A stretch of DNA of 64,000 nucleotides from Begonia masoniana (GCA_022432975.1 CM039502.1:16439453-16503452); one strand, 5' to 3'; shown: positions 23,641 through 35,112, counted from the stretch's first letter. Notes: generated by a model not told the origin, from the letters alone. Program-made: numbers and translations.

Positions 23641-24109
23641 GAGGACTGGCCGCACCGCACTTTTTCCTTCTTCCCTTTCTTCTTCTCATTCTACTTCCGT
23701 CTTTTCCTTCCTTCCATAACCCTACAATTATAACACCTCCTTAACAATTCCTACCCATTTCATGCATACCTCAACATGCTCATACATCTCCATTATCTAC
23801 TCTAACTAACTCACGTCAACCATTCACACCAAATACGTTTTCAAAAACAAACCGCGTGGATATGTTTAAAAACCGAACATTTCCCTAATACCAAACATTT
23901 ACAAAACACATTTCCAAAACGCTTAAAAACTCAAAACATAACCTATCCAATATCCAGAACCAAACATCCTAAAATGATTTATCTGTACAAGTATTTTACC
24001 TAAACAGTTTCTATCCAAAATAGCCCAAAATACCTACATACGTCCCCACGGGTCATGAACGCCTTGACTGTGCCAGCACACTCCTACGATCATTCTTCGT
24101 CAACTGAAC

Positions 24110-24156
24110 TCAGGCTTCGGGAGGAGGAACATCATCCTCACCTGTCTCGTAATCAC
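24110..24156 (-). other. Predicted last mini-exon in solo LTR
   Basis: On the minus strand an acceptor GGTGTAG precedes 47 nt that read (phase 1) DYETGEDDVPPPEA and a TGA stop. The exon is 47 nt in elements A and B too. In B the peptide is nearly the same, and most nucleotide differences are at third codon positions. Splicing is inferred. Confidence 0.5.
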
Positions 24157-24349
24157 CTACACCATACAGACACACTATGAGATAAAAATCTCAGCAAGTT
24201 CAGTAAATGCAATGCATGCTGTGCGTATGAGTTTTAGAAATCATGCAACATTTTCTTATCATTACGTCGTAGACAGAATGTCACCGAGGTCTCAGCCTAT
24301 TAGATAGAGAGGACACATTCCGCGGTCGGACTGCCCTCTTCACCTAATC

Positions 24350-24371
24350 GGGGGGGGGGGGGGGGGGGGGG
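24350..24371. repeat. Poly-G run
   Basis: Twenty-two consecutive G in otherwise AT-rich sequence. Either a quadruplex-prone tract or a base-calling collapse artefact. Confidence 0.9.
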
Positions 24372-24704
24372 TACACGCTCGCACCCGTAACAGCCGTGCC
24401 TGAGCCCCACCTCGCGTAACCAGATACAGATTACATTGATTCATTACGTTCATTCATTTCATTTTCTTAAACACGTGCAGAAATCCGTTTTCATGCTATT
24501 TTAAAATACGTGATGCATGAACAGTTATAGACATAAAATAAACAAACATCATACATATCATCAAGACTATAAAAAGCATAACCTATAAAAGAACTACCCT
24601 AACTACCCGACCAAAGCATATAAACAAACAACTCTCCAGAGATCCTCGATGCGACATAGACATACGGTGTAGGCCACTAGGCCAAGTAAGTCACGAGAAC
24701 TTAC

Positions 24705-24749
24705 CTCGTGCGCGCTGAACTTCGAGCTCCGTCCACGAACGTTGTTCGT
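24705..24749 (-). other. Predicted middle mini-exon in solo LTR
   Basis: On the minus strand 45 nt lie between acceptor CTCAG and donor GTAAGT. In phase 1 they read EQRSWTELEVQRAR, close to EQRSWTKREFQRTR in element B. The preceding donor is CCTAG/GTATGA at about 25131, and the same reading frame stays open upstream for at least 20 codons. Confidence 0.5.
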
Positions 24750-25683
24750 CTGAGACAAAACACAACAAATAATATTAACATGAGATTCAACCGAAAAATG
24801 TCCAAATCCAACGAAAACTCAACTAAGGAAATTCTCCTTAAATTGTTACTCAGTTCAATGAGGCATTCTACCGAGCAACTAACGCTCGATACCTCAAAAT
24901 TTCCATTAACGAGTTTTCCCCCAAAACTAGAAAATTCGTAAATCTCTAAAATTCGTCCTAAATCGATTAACTTCGTCCTATAACGTTTAATACGTTCAAC
25001 ATACTCACCAATAACACAAACCTATAAATTTCAAACCCTAATTCGCGTTTTTCACAAAACCCTAAACGAAACCCTAACCGTTAAACTCCATGAAAACCGA
25101 ACTATAATGCTCCAAAAACATAGAATCATACCTAGGGTTGCGAGAGGAGGAGAAAACGTGAAGGATCGGAAGTCGTCGGAGGAAAAACGGTGGTCGGAAG
25201 AGGAATGACCGTGAGTCGCCGGAGGAGGGAGGAGAATCGCAGGGGAGAGAAGATGGCGTGGAGAAGAAGAAGAAGAAGGTTTTTAAATTAAAATTTTGGC
25301 TTTGCAAATTACCATTTTGCCCTTCCTTTGATTTTTCTATTTGTTTCGTCCTTCTTTTCGTTAGTTAACCGACGATTCGATTTCTCCAAATTTCCTTAAT
25401 TCACCATTGACTCCATCTCATTACCAGGATTCTTTTAAAACTGTCAGTTCGCAATTCGGACCCCGTTTACTATTTTTACTAAAACATCCTTTATATTACG
25501 AGAAATGTAATTCTCGTAAAATTAGCGTTAAACTCCTAAAATTCTCTAAATTTTCTTAAAATTCTTATAAATTATTAGGATCATAATAACGCTTTCTTTT
25601 TACAAAACCGACTTAATTTGACATAATTGTAATAGTGCCAATATATTATTTATTTACAAAATCTCAAAAATCCGGGTGTTACA

Positions 25684-26157
25684 CGCCGTGTGATGGTCAT
25701 TAAGGAATTAATGGGTGAATGGGAGAGTGAGGAAGACGAAGGACAGTATAATAAGGTTGAAAAAGAAGTAGTAGGAGAGAGTGACCAAGAAGCCGATGAA
25801 TGCACGACTAAAGAAGGACCCCTACTATTAGTTATAAGGCGAATCGAACAATGTGGACAAGGACTGTCACGTGAAAATCTTTTCCATAGTCGTTGTGCAG
25901 TCAAGGACAAGGTTTGCTCGTTAATAATTGATGGAGGAAGTTGCATCAATGCGGTCTCCCAAGACATGGTCGATAAGTTAGGGTTGGAAACCACTAACCA
26001 CCCTACACCCTACAAGCTTAAATGGTTGGATGATAGAAATGACCACGTGATAACTAAGCAAATCACCGTAGACTTCACCATAGGAAAATATAAGGATTCG
26101 GTTCTTTGCGACGTTGTCCCAATGAGTGCCAGCCATATCCTATTAGGACGACCATGA
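25684..26157 (+). pseudogene. PR: CRM-like aspartic protease segment
   Basis: This continues the gag frame after the solo LTR. The protease active site Asp-Gly-Gly-Ser-Cys lies at about 25930, followed by HPTPYKLKWLDD near 26003 and CDVVPMSASHILLGRP before a TGA at 26155, where Trp is expected. The block matches proteases of CRM/Reina-type chromoviruses by pattern. Length is normal for the domain; downstream catalytic domains are missing. Confidence 0.8.
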
Positions 26158-27116
26158 CATTACGACCGGAGAGTACAATATGACAGATTTCTAAACTGTT
26201 ACACTTTTAACTTTGGAGGAAGAAAAATCAATTTATTGCCTATGTCTCCCGAACAAGTGGCTCGAGATGAGACCACCCGTAAAGAAGGAAAAATAAAGGA
26301 AAATCTTCTATTATCGAAATGCGAGTTGATAAAAGAGCAAGAGCTCTCTCTCATCAAGTAGCATACCAATCCCTTATATGATGAAGAGATGTCGTACCAA
26401 TTGGAAGACGTATTCTTATGGCATCAAGAGAAAAGGGAGATAAGTGAGGAAAAATTTTTTGGACTAGGTAGTATGATTGTTGCGCCATCTGTTTCCTTCC
26501 CGAATCTTGAGAAAATTTCCTTTCAATCTCATCCAATTCGGAAGAAGTTAGTCTATGGCCTTGAACCTACCTATTGCCTTTCTACATTCCTTCTTAGGGC
26601 CCTACAAATAAATAAGAATTTTACTCCCTTTGTGATCAACAAACGTCCTATCTTACAATTGAGAGAATTACCAAAACAGGTGACTATCATAAATTTTACC
26701 ATCGTACGAGGGATAAGGTTCAATTAAATGGAAAGCTTACATTTGTGGTCTTATGAACAAATCGATTACCTCTTTGGTTGAAAGGGTATATTGGAAACTC
26801 AATAGTGCTACATGCCGAATTCGACTACTTTGGAAACTTTCACTCCATCACTGAGCAATCGCCCTCCAAAGTAGTGTCCGAATTCAATCATTCCATCTTT
26901 ACCAAAGAAATTTTTAGTAAGACCATCCAACCCCATGCCATTTAGAGTATCGTTTGGTGAGAGACTTTATAACGGAAGAATATGTCCTCATTGCCTTCAA
27001 ACTCAAACCTCTCGAGAGTTTCGATCAAGCTAGTAGACGAGAACTTGTAGGAGTCATCTTTGGGATGAAGTCAACCAATGGATCTGAGGTCAAATCCTCA
27101 AATCACCCAGAGAGGA
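26158..27116 (+). pseudogene. Decayed post-protease remnant, pol deleted
   Basis: Immediately after the stop the frame reads YDRRVQYDRFLNCYTFNF, the linker normally found between protease and RT. After that come broken frames (26389-26727 is the longest) without any RT, RNase H or integrase motif. Just before the 3' LTR a phrase DLRSNPQ recalls the C-terminus of the pol of element C. The pattern suggests an internal deletion that removed most of pol. The polypurine tract is probably CAGAGAGGA at 27109-27116. Confidence 0.6.
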
Positions 27117-28611
27117 TGACATGCCTCGGGTTACATTCAAAAGAAAATTTTGCAAAGTCTCATACGTTATCTAATCTTTCTACTTATTACATGTTCTTTT
27201 TTTGCAGGTATAATTATGCGGAAGGATTGCACTTAGAGCACATGGAAGGAATCACCAAATGGCCTATGAGAATTTTTCTTCTCGGCCCTCTAAATGTGTA
27301 ATATTATTTTTGAACTTATTTGGCATACATTAGCATTTTTGTATAGAATATTATATTTGCATTATACATTAGATTGTGTGGTTAAGGTTAGATGAATGTT
27401 GGTGGATTATGGGTTGAAGACTTGGCCATCCAAGTTAAGAAGCTCTCCACACTTATGGATTTTCTCTTCAATAAAAGGAACCTAAAAGAAGCCTTGGCCC
27501 AAGAAAGAGCCCACATTTAAAGGTAGGAAATTGCAGGTACAAATGTGAGTGGAACATGTCTCAATGATATGGCAAAGGCTCAGCCATTGATCAAGGAAAG
27601 GCGCTGGACACGCTGGGCCTTCGATCTGGCGCGCGCGGGCAAGCAGAACATCACTGGGTAGGCGCACGCAGGCATCAGCGTGAGGCACGGGCAGGGGCGA
27701 GAGGCGCGGGCAGTAGCGTGAGGGGCGGGCAGCAGCGAGGCACGAAGGCAGCAGCGAAGGCGCGCGGGCCACTCAGCACTGTTGATGGCAGGCACCTGGG
27801 CAGCAATCTGGGCCATCAGATCGCACACACAGATCAACATCCAGCACCGTTGATGAGGCACGCGGTTGCTTCACACTGGACCGTCTGACGCGCGCGCCAG
27901 CAGCTTCCACCAACCAGATGCGTGCGCACGGATGCCTCCCTCCATGGCCGCCGATTATTTTGCATCTAATGGCCACTATTTCTTCTTCAATCCATGCCAA
28001 ACCCTAATCCACCTTAGGTTGCCTATATAAGCATAGCATTGGTGCATGTATTGAAATTTTTGCCCATTTTTATGAAATTGCTATTTCTCTAACTAAGGTT
28101 AGAAGCCCCTTATTGGGTGTTTCCTCGATTCTTGAATCGAGTGGAGAGGTCCTCCCTTGTTCCCCTAGCCCTCGGGTTGCTTGGTGAACTTGAATCTTTC
28201 CCTCACCCTCTTCTCTAGAGATTTGGATTCGAGAACGAAAACCTAGGCCTACGGTGGTCGTTTTTCTCCAGAAAAACGTGCACCCGAGAGCTCAAACATG
28301 AGATAGCTCCTCGGGTCCGCCAAGGGTATTTCTATTTTCTCTACATCCATCTTATTTCTTGCATTTTATTTCTCCTTCACTTCGGCCATACACTCAATCC
28401 ACCTTCATCTTGTTCATTTATCTTTGCATTTCTTCCATTTTATTCCCTTAATGTTCGGCCATCACTCACACACACATCACCTTCATCTGATTTACATTTT
28501 TCTAGTTATCTTCTTCACATTATTTTCAGTTTTGTGCTACACTACCTCACCCGAGCACTTGGTTAACTTTGTGGGTTTAACACGACCTCTTTTCTAAGGG
28601 ACTCCGTGTCA
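27117..28611 (+). repeat. 3' LTR of CRM-like element
   Basis: An intact 1495-bp LTR with TGACATGCC and CCGTGTCA ends. It has a TATA box at 28024-28030 and lacks the hAT and Athila-like insertions, so it shows their empty sites. It lacks part of the pyrimidine-rich tract found in the 5' LTR (about 20345-20430). Near its start a T-rich stretch ends TTTGCAG, a possible splice acceptor at about 27209. Confidence 0.92.
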
Positions 28612-28616
28612 CTAAT

Positions 28617-28788
28617 AATAGGTCCCGAACTAATCCCCGTGTTTTGAAGAATACAGATTATCACCAATGGATTATAAAATGACGTTCTGCAAAATAAATT
28701 TAGAACAATGGATATTACCTCAGATTATTCTCGCGAAATGGATATTCTCTTATATTAGTCTTATCATTTATGTATTGGGTTAATTTAC
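28617..28788. other. AT-rich flank without features
   Basis: This follows the right target duplication CTAAT (28612-28616). Nothing recognisable is seen. Confidence 0.5.
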
Positions 28789-30150
28789 TCAAATTAACAG
28801 TAACATATTAATAATTTCCATCTCGCTAACCGGGTAATCCAACTTAAGTGATCTATACCAAACTGAAGTCATCTTCTCAAAATTAGATGTTGCTAGACAA
28901 ACTCTGTATTCCGTTGGAGACTCAATAGCTTTCATATTCTTCACCATGACTTCCAACAAGTTTTCTATAGTCATAGGGTTTGTTCCTCCCTCAAATAATG
29001 GTTGATTTAAATGCCTTAATTCTTTGAAATAATTGATTCGATTGAGTACTTGGTTCTGAACGCCGCCATCTCTGGGCAAATTCTACAATGCATCCCTCAT
29101 AGCTATCAAATGATAAGTTGGTTGCGATTCAAGAGATTGCACTGTTGGTGCTGCAGGTGCACGATTTCTAGGGACTATTCTTAAAGGCATTTTCAAATTA
29201 AGATTGGCTTGCATTTTCAACCCTCTTATTTTGAGATGGATTATAAACAAACAATGTCATTAATTCCTCGACAAAGTTCGATTGAGATCAGATCCCTTAT
29301 ACTTGATTCATAGGTATTCGAAAGTCTTACTTTATGTTCACAATGGGATATTCATTACTGTTAAATTTTGTAATGAGAAAATTTGTAAAAAGATAAATTT
29401 ATGGTGTACTTTCCTTAGGTCTCACTCCATATGAGCAGTGCCTATGTTGTCTATCACATTCTTCCATCAACCTTGACTTGTTGCTTGTATGCACTGGAAA
29501 GCTTGAGTTTAGGGTGAGAGTTATACAACTTGTAGCCCCTTTTTGCGTTGTCTTTCTACTTTCATGGTTAGTTGGATCACGCTATCCATGACATCAAAAG
29601 ATTGTAAATCCCCCACATCACATATTTCTTTGTAAAGACCTTTAATAAACTGTGTAATTGTTTTCTCATTGGGTTTTCCATCCACTACGAATTTTTAGAG
29701 TCTCAAATTCAATCACATAATCTTCAACCAAGAGTTGTTCTTGTTTGAGATTTTGCATTTGCAAGAAGAACTCTTGTTTGTAGTGGCTAAACACAAACCC
29801 CTTTCTCATCAAGGATTTCATCACCTCCATGTTTGACTTTTTCTTTCCCCATAACGTCACCTTTGAGCCCTTGATATTCTCTCAGCATAAACTAGCATAG
29901 CTCGAAAATTCAAGTGAAGCCAATTGAATCGTCACACTTTGTAAGTAATTGTAACAATCAAACATTTCCTCCACGTTCTCCAACCAATCTAGGCATTCCT
30001 CACTGTTGCTAGAACCCTTGAAATTAGGGATAGAAATCTTCAAGTGTTTCATTTCATCAATAGGATCATTTCTAGGTCTCAGACTTTGTGGATCTTCATA
30101 ATTGGTTTCATCTCCTTCATTTTCTTCAATGATTTCTTCTCGGCTATGCC
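28789..30150 (-). pseudogene. gag: Ty3/gypsy gag relics
   Basis: Two gag-like fragments lie on the minus strand. At about 30135-29666 the reading includes HLKISIPNFKG, ECLDWLENVEEMF and, after a stop, MKSLMRKGFVFSHYKQEFF and a VEDYVIEFETLK stretch, which is the retrotransposon gag capsid pattern. At 29079-28789 a second fragment reads LNQPLFEGGTNPMTIENLL and ATSNFEKMTSVWYRSL, another gag N-terminal half. They may be two different elements or one rearranged copy. Both are short and decayed, with no protease or LTR found nearby. Confidence 0.6.
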
Positions 30151-30180
30151 TCCTATTATTTCAAATTTATAAATTTGTCC

Positions 30181-31510
30181 CAAACTCTGGGGGCCAACAG
30201 AAATTTATATTGTAAATTAGACTCATTTATTCACCACTGTTCATAATTTCACTTAATTCCATTACAGACTCAAGTGAGTTTCTATTCTGATTATGAGTTC
30301 TAACATATATTTTAAGACTAAAGCTTAATGATGAATCAGTAAAGATTTTGGTCTTTAGCCTTATACACATCTTATGTTATTGATCCCTTTAAGTAATTTA
30401 TGTAATGATTGGAGAAGTTCTCCATCTACCCATTGTGGGCTTTTGAACCCAAATTCAGCTATTCTTCCCTGACCTCTGAATTGCAACCTGGATATTGGTT
30501 ACTGGATCCTTTGTAGATCATCTGAGAATAAACAGCTGATTAGTTAATGCATTCGCAATAGGTCAGTCAAAATTGTCGAAGTTCTCTTTGTAATCGACAT
30601 CTAATCGAGAGATTCCCTTAAAAAATGATTAAATCAGTCCACATACCAGTTTACGTTTATTAAAAGAGAATGAAAATGATTCCCTTTAAAATGAAAAGCA
30701 TAAAAATACTAAAAACAAATTGGAGGATAATGCTCCTATTTGGGTGCTTTTCCAATAACAATTTCCAGTGCTATTAGGAGCACTGAGTAACTCCACATAA
30801 ATAGGAAAGATGTAAAATATCAAGTGTGGTGTGGATTTTCCTTAACAAGCATCTTCGGTATAGTTCCAACAGGTTACGCGTAAGTAGAAAGAATTTTGGG
30901 CAAAATTTTTTAATTTACGTTCCATTTTCTGTCACAAATATGGGCATGTTATTGGATATTTCCTTCGTATAATTGATCATCTTCTCCATTTCACTCTGCA
31001 AATCAAATGGTACAAGACAAATTATAGCTTGCTAAAAACTATGAAGTTCCTTTTGTTACATCTCCAGCACAACACAAATTAGGGAAGAAGTAGTTGCAGA
31101 AAAAAAAAAACAAGATTAAATTAGTAAATGGAGAAGATTATATTAGTGTATTTGAATAAGTATGATTATGATTATTGAGTTAGATTATGTTTGAGTTTTA
31201 AGTTTGATTTGATATCCAATAGATCATGGGATTTGAGATAATTACTTTGCTTTTTAATTCTCAGCTGATTTAGTTGTTAAATAGCTGATGTTGTCAGGTG
31301 ACTAAGGAACACAGAACAATATCTTTCCTGTGTGCTTTGTGTTTTGGCCGACAGCCTTCATCTTACATACGACATGTCTCTTTTTGCTCTTTTTCATGGT
31401 CAAAAATGTCTTCTAGGCAAACGGTTCTTTATTATATTTTATTTTGATTAATGAAAAATATTTTTGTTCATAGAAGCTCTGAATTCACTTAAACTTAGAT
31501 GTAAAGTTTA
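30181..31510. other. AT-rich stretch, no gene seen
   Basis: No frame, terminal repeat or motif that I can support. Composition suggests old decayed repeats or plain intergenic DNA. Confidence 0.5.
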
Positions 31511-31801
31511 ATGTCTATTCTTCTTTTCCTTTATTTTTTTTGTCTAACTTCCAGCATCCATACTCTGCAGGTATTGCAACTGGAAACTTTGCATCTTATG
31601 TCTAAAGATATTTGGGACATTCTTTCTCCCACTCTTACAAAACAATCCTTTGTGCCGAAACACATTGATGATACAGTCTCTTGTGATATTCCATTAGCCT
31701 TCCAGCTTCAAGATCTATATGACCAGTTTGAGCTCAAAATAAATGATCTTGAGATTAGTTTTCCAAAATTTTGGAATTCTCTATCCTATGTTGCAGTTTA
31801 A
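31511..31801 (+). other. Unidentified 96-codon open frame, possible exon
   Basis: The stretch after a CTCTGCAG acceptor-like site at about 31570 reads LQLETLHLMSKDIWDIL and later VPKHIDDTV and LYDQFELKINDLEISF. Its amino-acid composition looks protein-like, unlike the surrounding low-complexity frames. I do not recognise the family and see no neighbouring exons, so it may be a lone exon of a decayed host gene or chance. Confidence 0.25.
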
Positions 31802-32321
31802 GCTCAGCAGTGACCATGCATGTTTCTACAGATGTTCATGATGAACACCTTTTATTCTCAAAAGGTTTCTATTTTGGAGAAATTCAGTGCCTCTATTGCT
31901 GTTGGCCATTGTCCTTATCTCAGATTAATCACTACTACTAATGTTATTAGTTGCAACTCAGAACTGCTTAGTTGACATGATGAAGCCATTGCATGTTTCT
32001 CTTAGGGTCTTTCTCGTATATTAGCGACAAGTGCTTGTTATTATAAGTGATTGATTAAGAGAAAAATAGTCAGGGGGGCAAATTTATGTAAGTTTATTCA
32101 AAAATGAACTAAAAATGACCATTATAATGTTGATAGTTATTAAAACAATATATTGAGAAATGAAGGTTATGTTTGCAAAAAATTTCTAAAGATGCCTCTA
32201 GCTTTGATTCTTAGAGAATGATTACCCAAATGTCATCTATACGGTGACTTTTAGCATTCTCTAATCTTTAGGATTAGGTCCCTCATACTAAGCCAACAAT
32301 AAGAGAAAATTGTTCTATGAA
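31802..32321. other. AT-rich stretch up to the assembly gap
   Basis: No feature recognised. Confidence 0.5.
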
Positions 32322-32421
32322 NNNNNNNNNNNNNNNNNNNNNNNNNNNNNNNNNNNNNNNNNNNNNNNNNNNNNNNNNNNNNNNNNNNNNNNNNNNNNNN
32401 NNNNNNNNNNNNNNNNNNNNN
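32322..32421. other. Assembly gap (100 N)
   Basis: Exactly 100 N, the conventional length for a gap of unknown size. Order and distance of the two sides are therefore not established by sequence. Confidence 0.99.
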
Positions 32422-32517
32422 CAAAACATCGTGTAAGAACCAAGCTATCAATAGCAAACAGTCTTAAAATAGACTAAAAAGAAGATTGAGAATTCACAAA
32501 GAACCAAAGAGAATTGT

Positions 32518-32996
32518 AGGATCGCGATTTACTAAGCGGGGGGGGTGAATTAGATATTTAAACTTAATTTATAATATAGTAATTTTCTTGTAATTTAGTT
32601 TGAATATTAATAGCAAACAACGATAAAGTATAAGAGAGAGAGAGCGAAATTAACACCAGGGTTTTTAACGTGTTCGGCTAAACCTGCCTACGGTTACGCT
32701 CCAAGGCTTCCCAGTTGAAGCTTCTTACCTTATCTCACGAGAATAAACTGATCGGGATCCGGGCTGCCGACCAACTGCCTTTACAGATGGATTGAACTTA
32801 CGGGGCGTCAATCCACAGCTGTCCAAATGATTTGAGTTTGTAAAAAAATAAAGCAAAGACTACTCTCTCACCGCAATTGATCTAAAGGTCGCTTTTGGAG
32901 AGTAGTGTTGAAAATACAGGAACGAAACTTTCGCAGCTTAGGGCTCATTTTTTTTTTTTTTTTTTAAATTTGCCAAGGTTTATCTCAAAAACTGCA
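32518..32996. repeat. LTR-like sequence of uncertain family
   Basis: Begins near TGTAGGATCGCG, followed by a G run (32537-32545) and a stretch rich in short inverted phrases such as CCAAGGCTTCCCAGTTGAAGCTTC. It resembles the start of a plant LTR by layout, but no partner LTR, primer site or target duplication is visible. A T run at about 32949-32965 closes it. Confidence 0.35.
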
Positions 32997-33835
32997 TCTT
33001 CCGATCACGTTCACTGCTGTTTTAAGTGTTTATCTACCGGTTGACGTCATCCATCTTCCGGTTGACGTCAGCATAAGTCTTTCGCCCAGTTATAATTTTT
33101 GTCTTCCGGTTGACGTCAGCATAAGTCTTCCGCCCAGTTTATAATTTTTGTCTTCCGGTTGACGTCAGCATAAGTCTTCCGCCCAGTTTATAATTTTGTC
33201 TTCCGGTTGACGTCATCTTTTCTTCCGATGACGTCATCCATTGTTTTACGTCATCGCCAGTTTACCTCTTCCGCCTACGTTAGTAAGTTTTATCTTCCGA
33301 TGACGTCAGAACATCTTCCGGCTGACGTCACCACCTTCTGCCGGCTTCGTCTGTTGTCTGCCTCTTCCGATGACGTCATTTACCTCTTCCGATGACGTCA
33401 TCCACTGATTTCTCCTCCGGTTCAGTTTAAAACTACATATTCCGCCAGTTATTCGCCTAAGTCTTCCGCCACTGTTTCCTGTTTCCATCTCCGCCAGTCT
33501 TATGCTATTTCTGTTCGATTATCCATTTATGAGACCTGTTTGTTTTCCATTCCAGAGAACTCTCTCTCCCCCTGTAAATGTTTTCGATTACCCACTGCAG
33601 TTCTCCCTCTCTGTTCACTGTTTTGACTGTTCTATTTGTTCAAAAAAAAATAGTCACTGTTATTTCCGTTATCTGTCCCGGAGTGATGACTCCAATCCCG
33701 GACCCCGATCGGGTTTGGTTTTGGGTCGTCACAGTTTTAAAAGTTCAAAAAGTTCAAAAAAAAATATGTGTCACGTTTTAAAATTTCCGAACTGATGGCT
33801 CTTCGACCCTGATCGGGTCGGGGGTCGTCACATTT
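32997..33835 (+). repeat. 3' part of an LTR related to the solo LTR at 37247-39694
   Basis: From about 33540 the sequence parallels the end of the 37247-39694 LTR: a CCAGAGAAC phrase, a TTGACTGTT phrase, TCAAAAAAAA, TGTCCCGGAGTGATG and CCCCGATCGGG, ending GTCGTCACA. The final block (GATCGGG...GTCGTCACA) occurs twice, at about 33700-33732 and 33810-33835. Upstream it holds a TGACGTCA array where the related LTR has a CATCCACCG array. The start of the LTR is not seen. Confidence 0.5.
33042..33400. promoter_or_regulatory. Array of ten TGACGTCA palindromes
   Basis: TGACGTCA occurs at 33042, 33063, 33111, 33160, 33208, 33229, 33301, 33323, 33371 and 33393, usually preceded by CTTCCGGT or CTTCCGA. 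Spacings are 21-22, 48-49 or 72 bp. TGACGTCA is the core site of plant TGA-type bZIP factors (established knowledge). That the array acts as an enhancer here is inference. Confidence 0.7.
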
Positions 33836-34219
33836 TTTGTTATTTTTCTCCTTATTTTTAATTAATCCACATCATCTTTTCCTTCAATCTAGGAAATTCT
33901 CTAATATTTGCTCATTCTCTTTTGGTAATTTAAATAATGCAATTAAATCTTCTCTGATTCTGTGGGATCTTCAGCCTCTCTTTGTGGTCATTCAAATAAA
34001 GAAATCTTCTTCTTTCTTAATAATGTGGTCAAAGATAACAACCAACAATTTAAATTAGTGCTAAATATCTGATATATTCAAAAATATTCATAAAAATCAT
34101 TAATTTCCTAAAATCTTTCCATACTTAGTAACCTATAACAATTTCCATAATTTTGATCCAAATCTTTTTATATTCACTCAAATCACATGAGTTTTATTAA
34201 ATAAAAATAATATAAAATA

Positions 34220-35065
34220 GGGTAATTATCAATTTGAACCCTGTACTATGCACTGTATTTCAGTTAGCCCCATGTACTAAAAAACGGCAAACCAAATCAT
34301 GTACTTTGATTATATTATTAGTTTTGACCTTCTATCAACAATTTCGTTAAACCCTCATTTAAAAAATTAGCAAACAATATCGGATTCACTTGAACTTTTT
34401 ACCACATGTTCACTACTTAATGAGAAAATAATCTGAAAATTTTTGTTATTTTGTAACACTTGTAAAATTTATTGTAATTTTATTTTAGTATTTTATAAAA
34501 ATATTATAATAAATCATACAATTTTTTTGCAAAATTACAAAAATTTGTCTATTATCTACCCATGATGTGGTGAACATGTGGAAAAAGTTTCAAATAAATC
34601 CAATATCTTTTGTTATTTTGTTAAATTAATCTCATTTTCTTATTTACTTTATAAATTAATTTTTAAAAAAATACTAAACAATATTTGATTTATTTGAAAA
34701 GTTTTCGACATGTGCACCTATCATGGGTAGATAATAATTTTTTTTTGTGATTTTCTAAAATTTGTATGATTTATTATAATATTTTTATAAAATATTAAAA
34801 TAAAATTACAATAAATGATATATGTGTTAAAAAATTACCAAAATTTTCATATTATCTTCTCATTAAGTAGTGAACATGTGGTAAAAGTTTTAACTAAATC
34901 CAATATTGTTTGATAATTTTTTAAATGAGAATTTAATGAAATTATTGATAGAAGGTCAAAACTGATAACAAAATCAAAGTACAGGATTCGGTTTGCTAGT
35001 TTTTTTAGTACAGGCGGCTAACTGAAATACAGTGCATAGTACATGATTCAAATCAATAATTACCC
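34220..35065. mobile_element. Foldback MITE, nearly complete palindrome
   Basis: The 846-bp element has ends GGGTAATTAT and ATAATTACCC and the 8-bp flanking repeat ATAAAATA (34212-34219 and 35066-35073). The inverted arms extend about 400 bp each and meet at an AT-rich centre near 34620-34690, so almost the whole element can fold into one hairpin. No frame is present. TIR sequence and length fit Mutator-like or similar foldback MITEs; the superfamily is uncertain. Confidence 0.8.
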
Positions 35066-35094
35066 ATAAAATAACTCTAATTTAAGAGTTATCA

Positions 35095-35112
35095 AATACC
35101 CCCAAACTTGAA
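35095..35112 (-). other. Polypurine tract of decayed Athila-like element
   Basis: The minus strand reads AGTTTGGGGGTATT next to the LTR start TGATAACTC. It parallels the polypurine tract at 4980-4993. Confidence 0.55.

Larger units (their letters stand above)
22906..25683 (-). mobile_element. Solo LTR, TGTAACAC type, related to element B
   Basis: Length is 2778 bp, flanked by CGCCG at 22901-22905 and 25684-25688, and splitting the gag frame exactly. On the minus strand it begins TGTAACACCCGG and ends TTACA. No internal region remains, so it is a solo LTR left by LTR-LTR recombination. It shares with the LTRs of element B the GATCGATCG palindrome zone, the TCTGGA/TCCAGA hairpin near 23620-23655 and the small exon set described separately. 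Confidence 0.9.
1038..28611 (+). mobile_element. Non-autonomous CRM-like Ty3/gypsy element (gag-PR only), nested
   Basis: Termini are TGACATGCC and CCGTGTCA, forming TGACA/TGTCA inverted ends. The 5-bp target duplication CTAAT sits at 1033-1037 and 28612-28616. The 5' LTR is 1038-20651, interrupted by a hAT element and an Athila-like tandem. A tRNA-iMet primer site follows at 20654, then gag and protease split by a solo LTR, and the 3' LTR is 27117-28611. After protease only about 950 bp of decayed sequence remains before the 3' LTR, with no RT, RNase H or integrase, so movement would have needed enzymes from a relative. The protease-to-linker sequence and LTR layout resemble CRM-type chromoviruses. 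Clade is inferred; the element boundaries are seen directly. Confidence 0.9.

Noticed and set aside
31511..31801. A host gene
   Set aside because: One exon-like frame only, no family recognised and no neighbouring exons, so kept as an unidentified frame.
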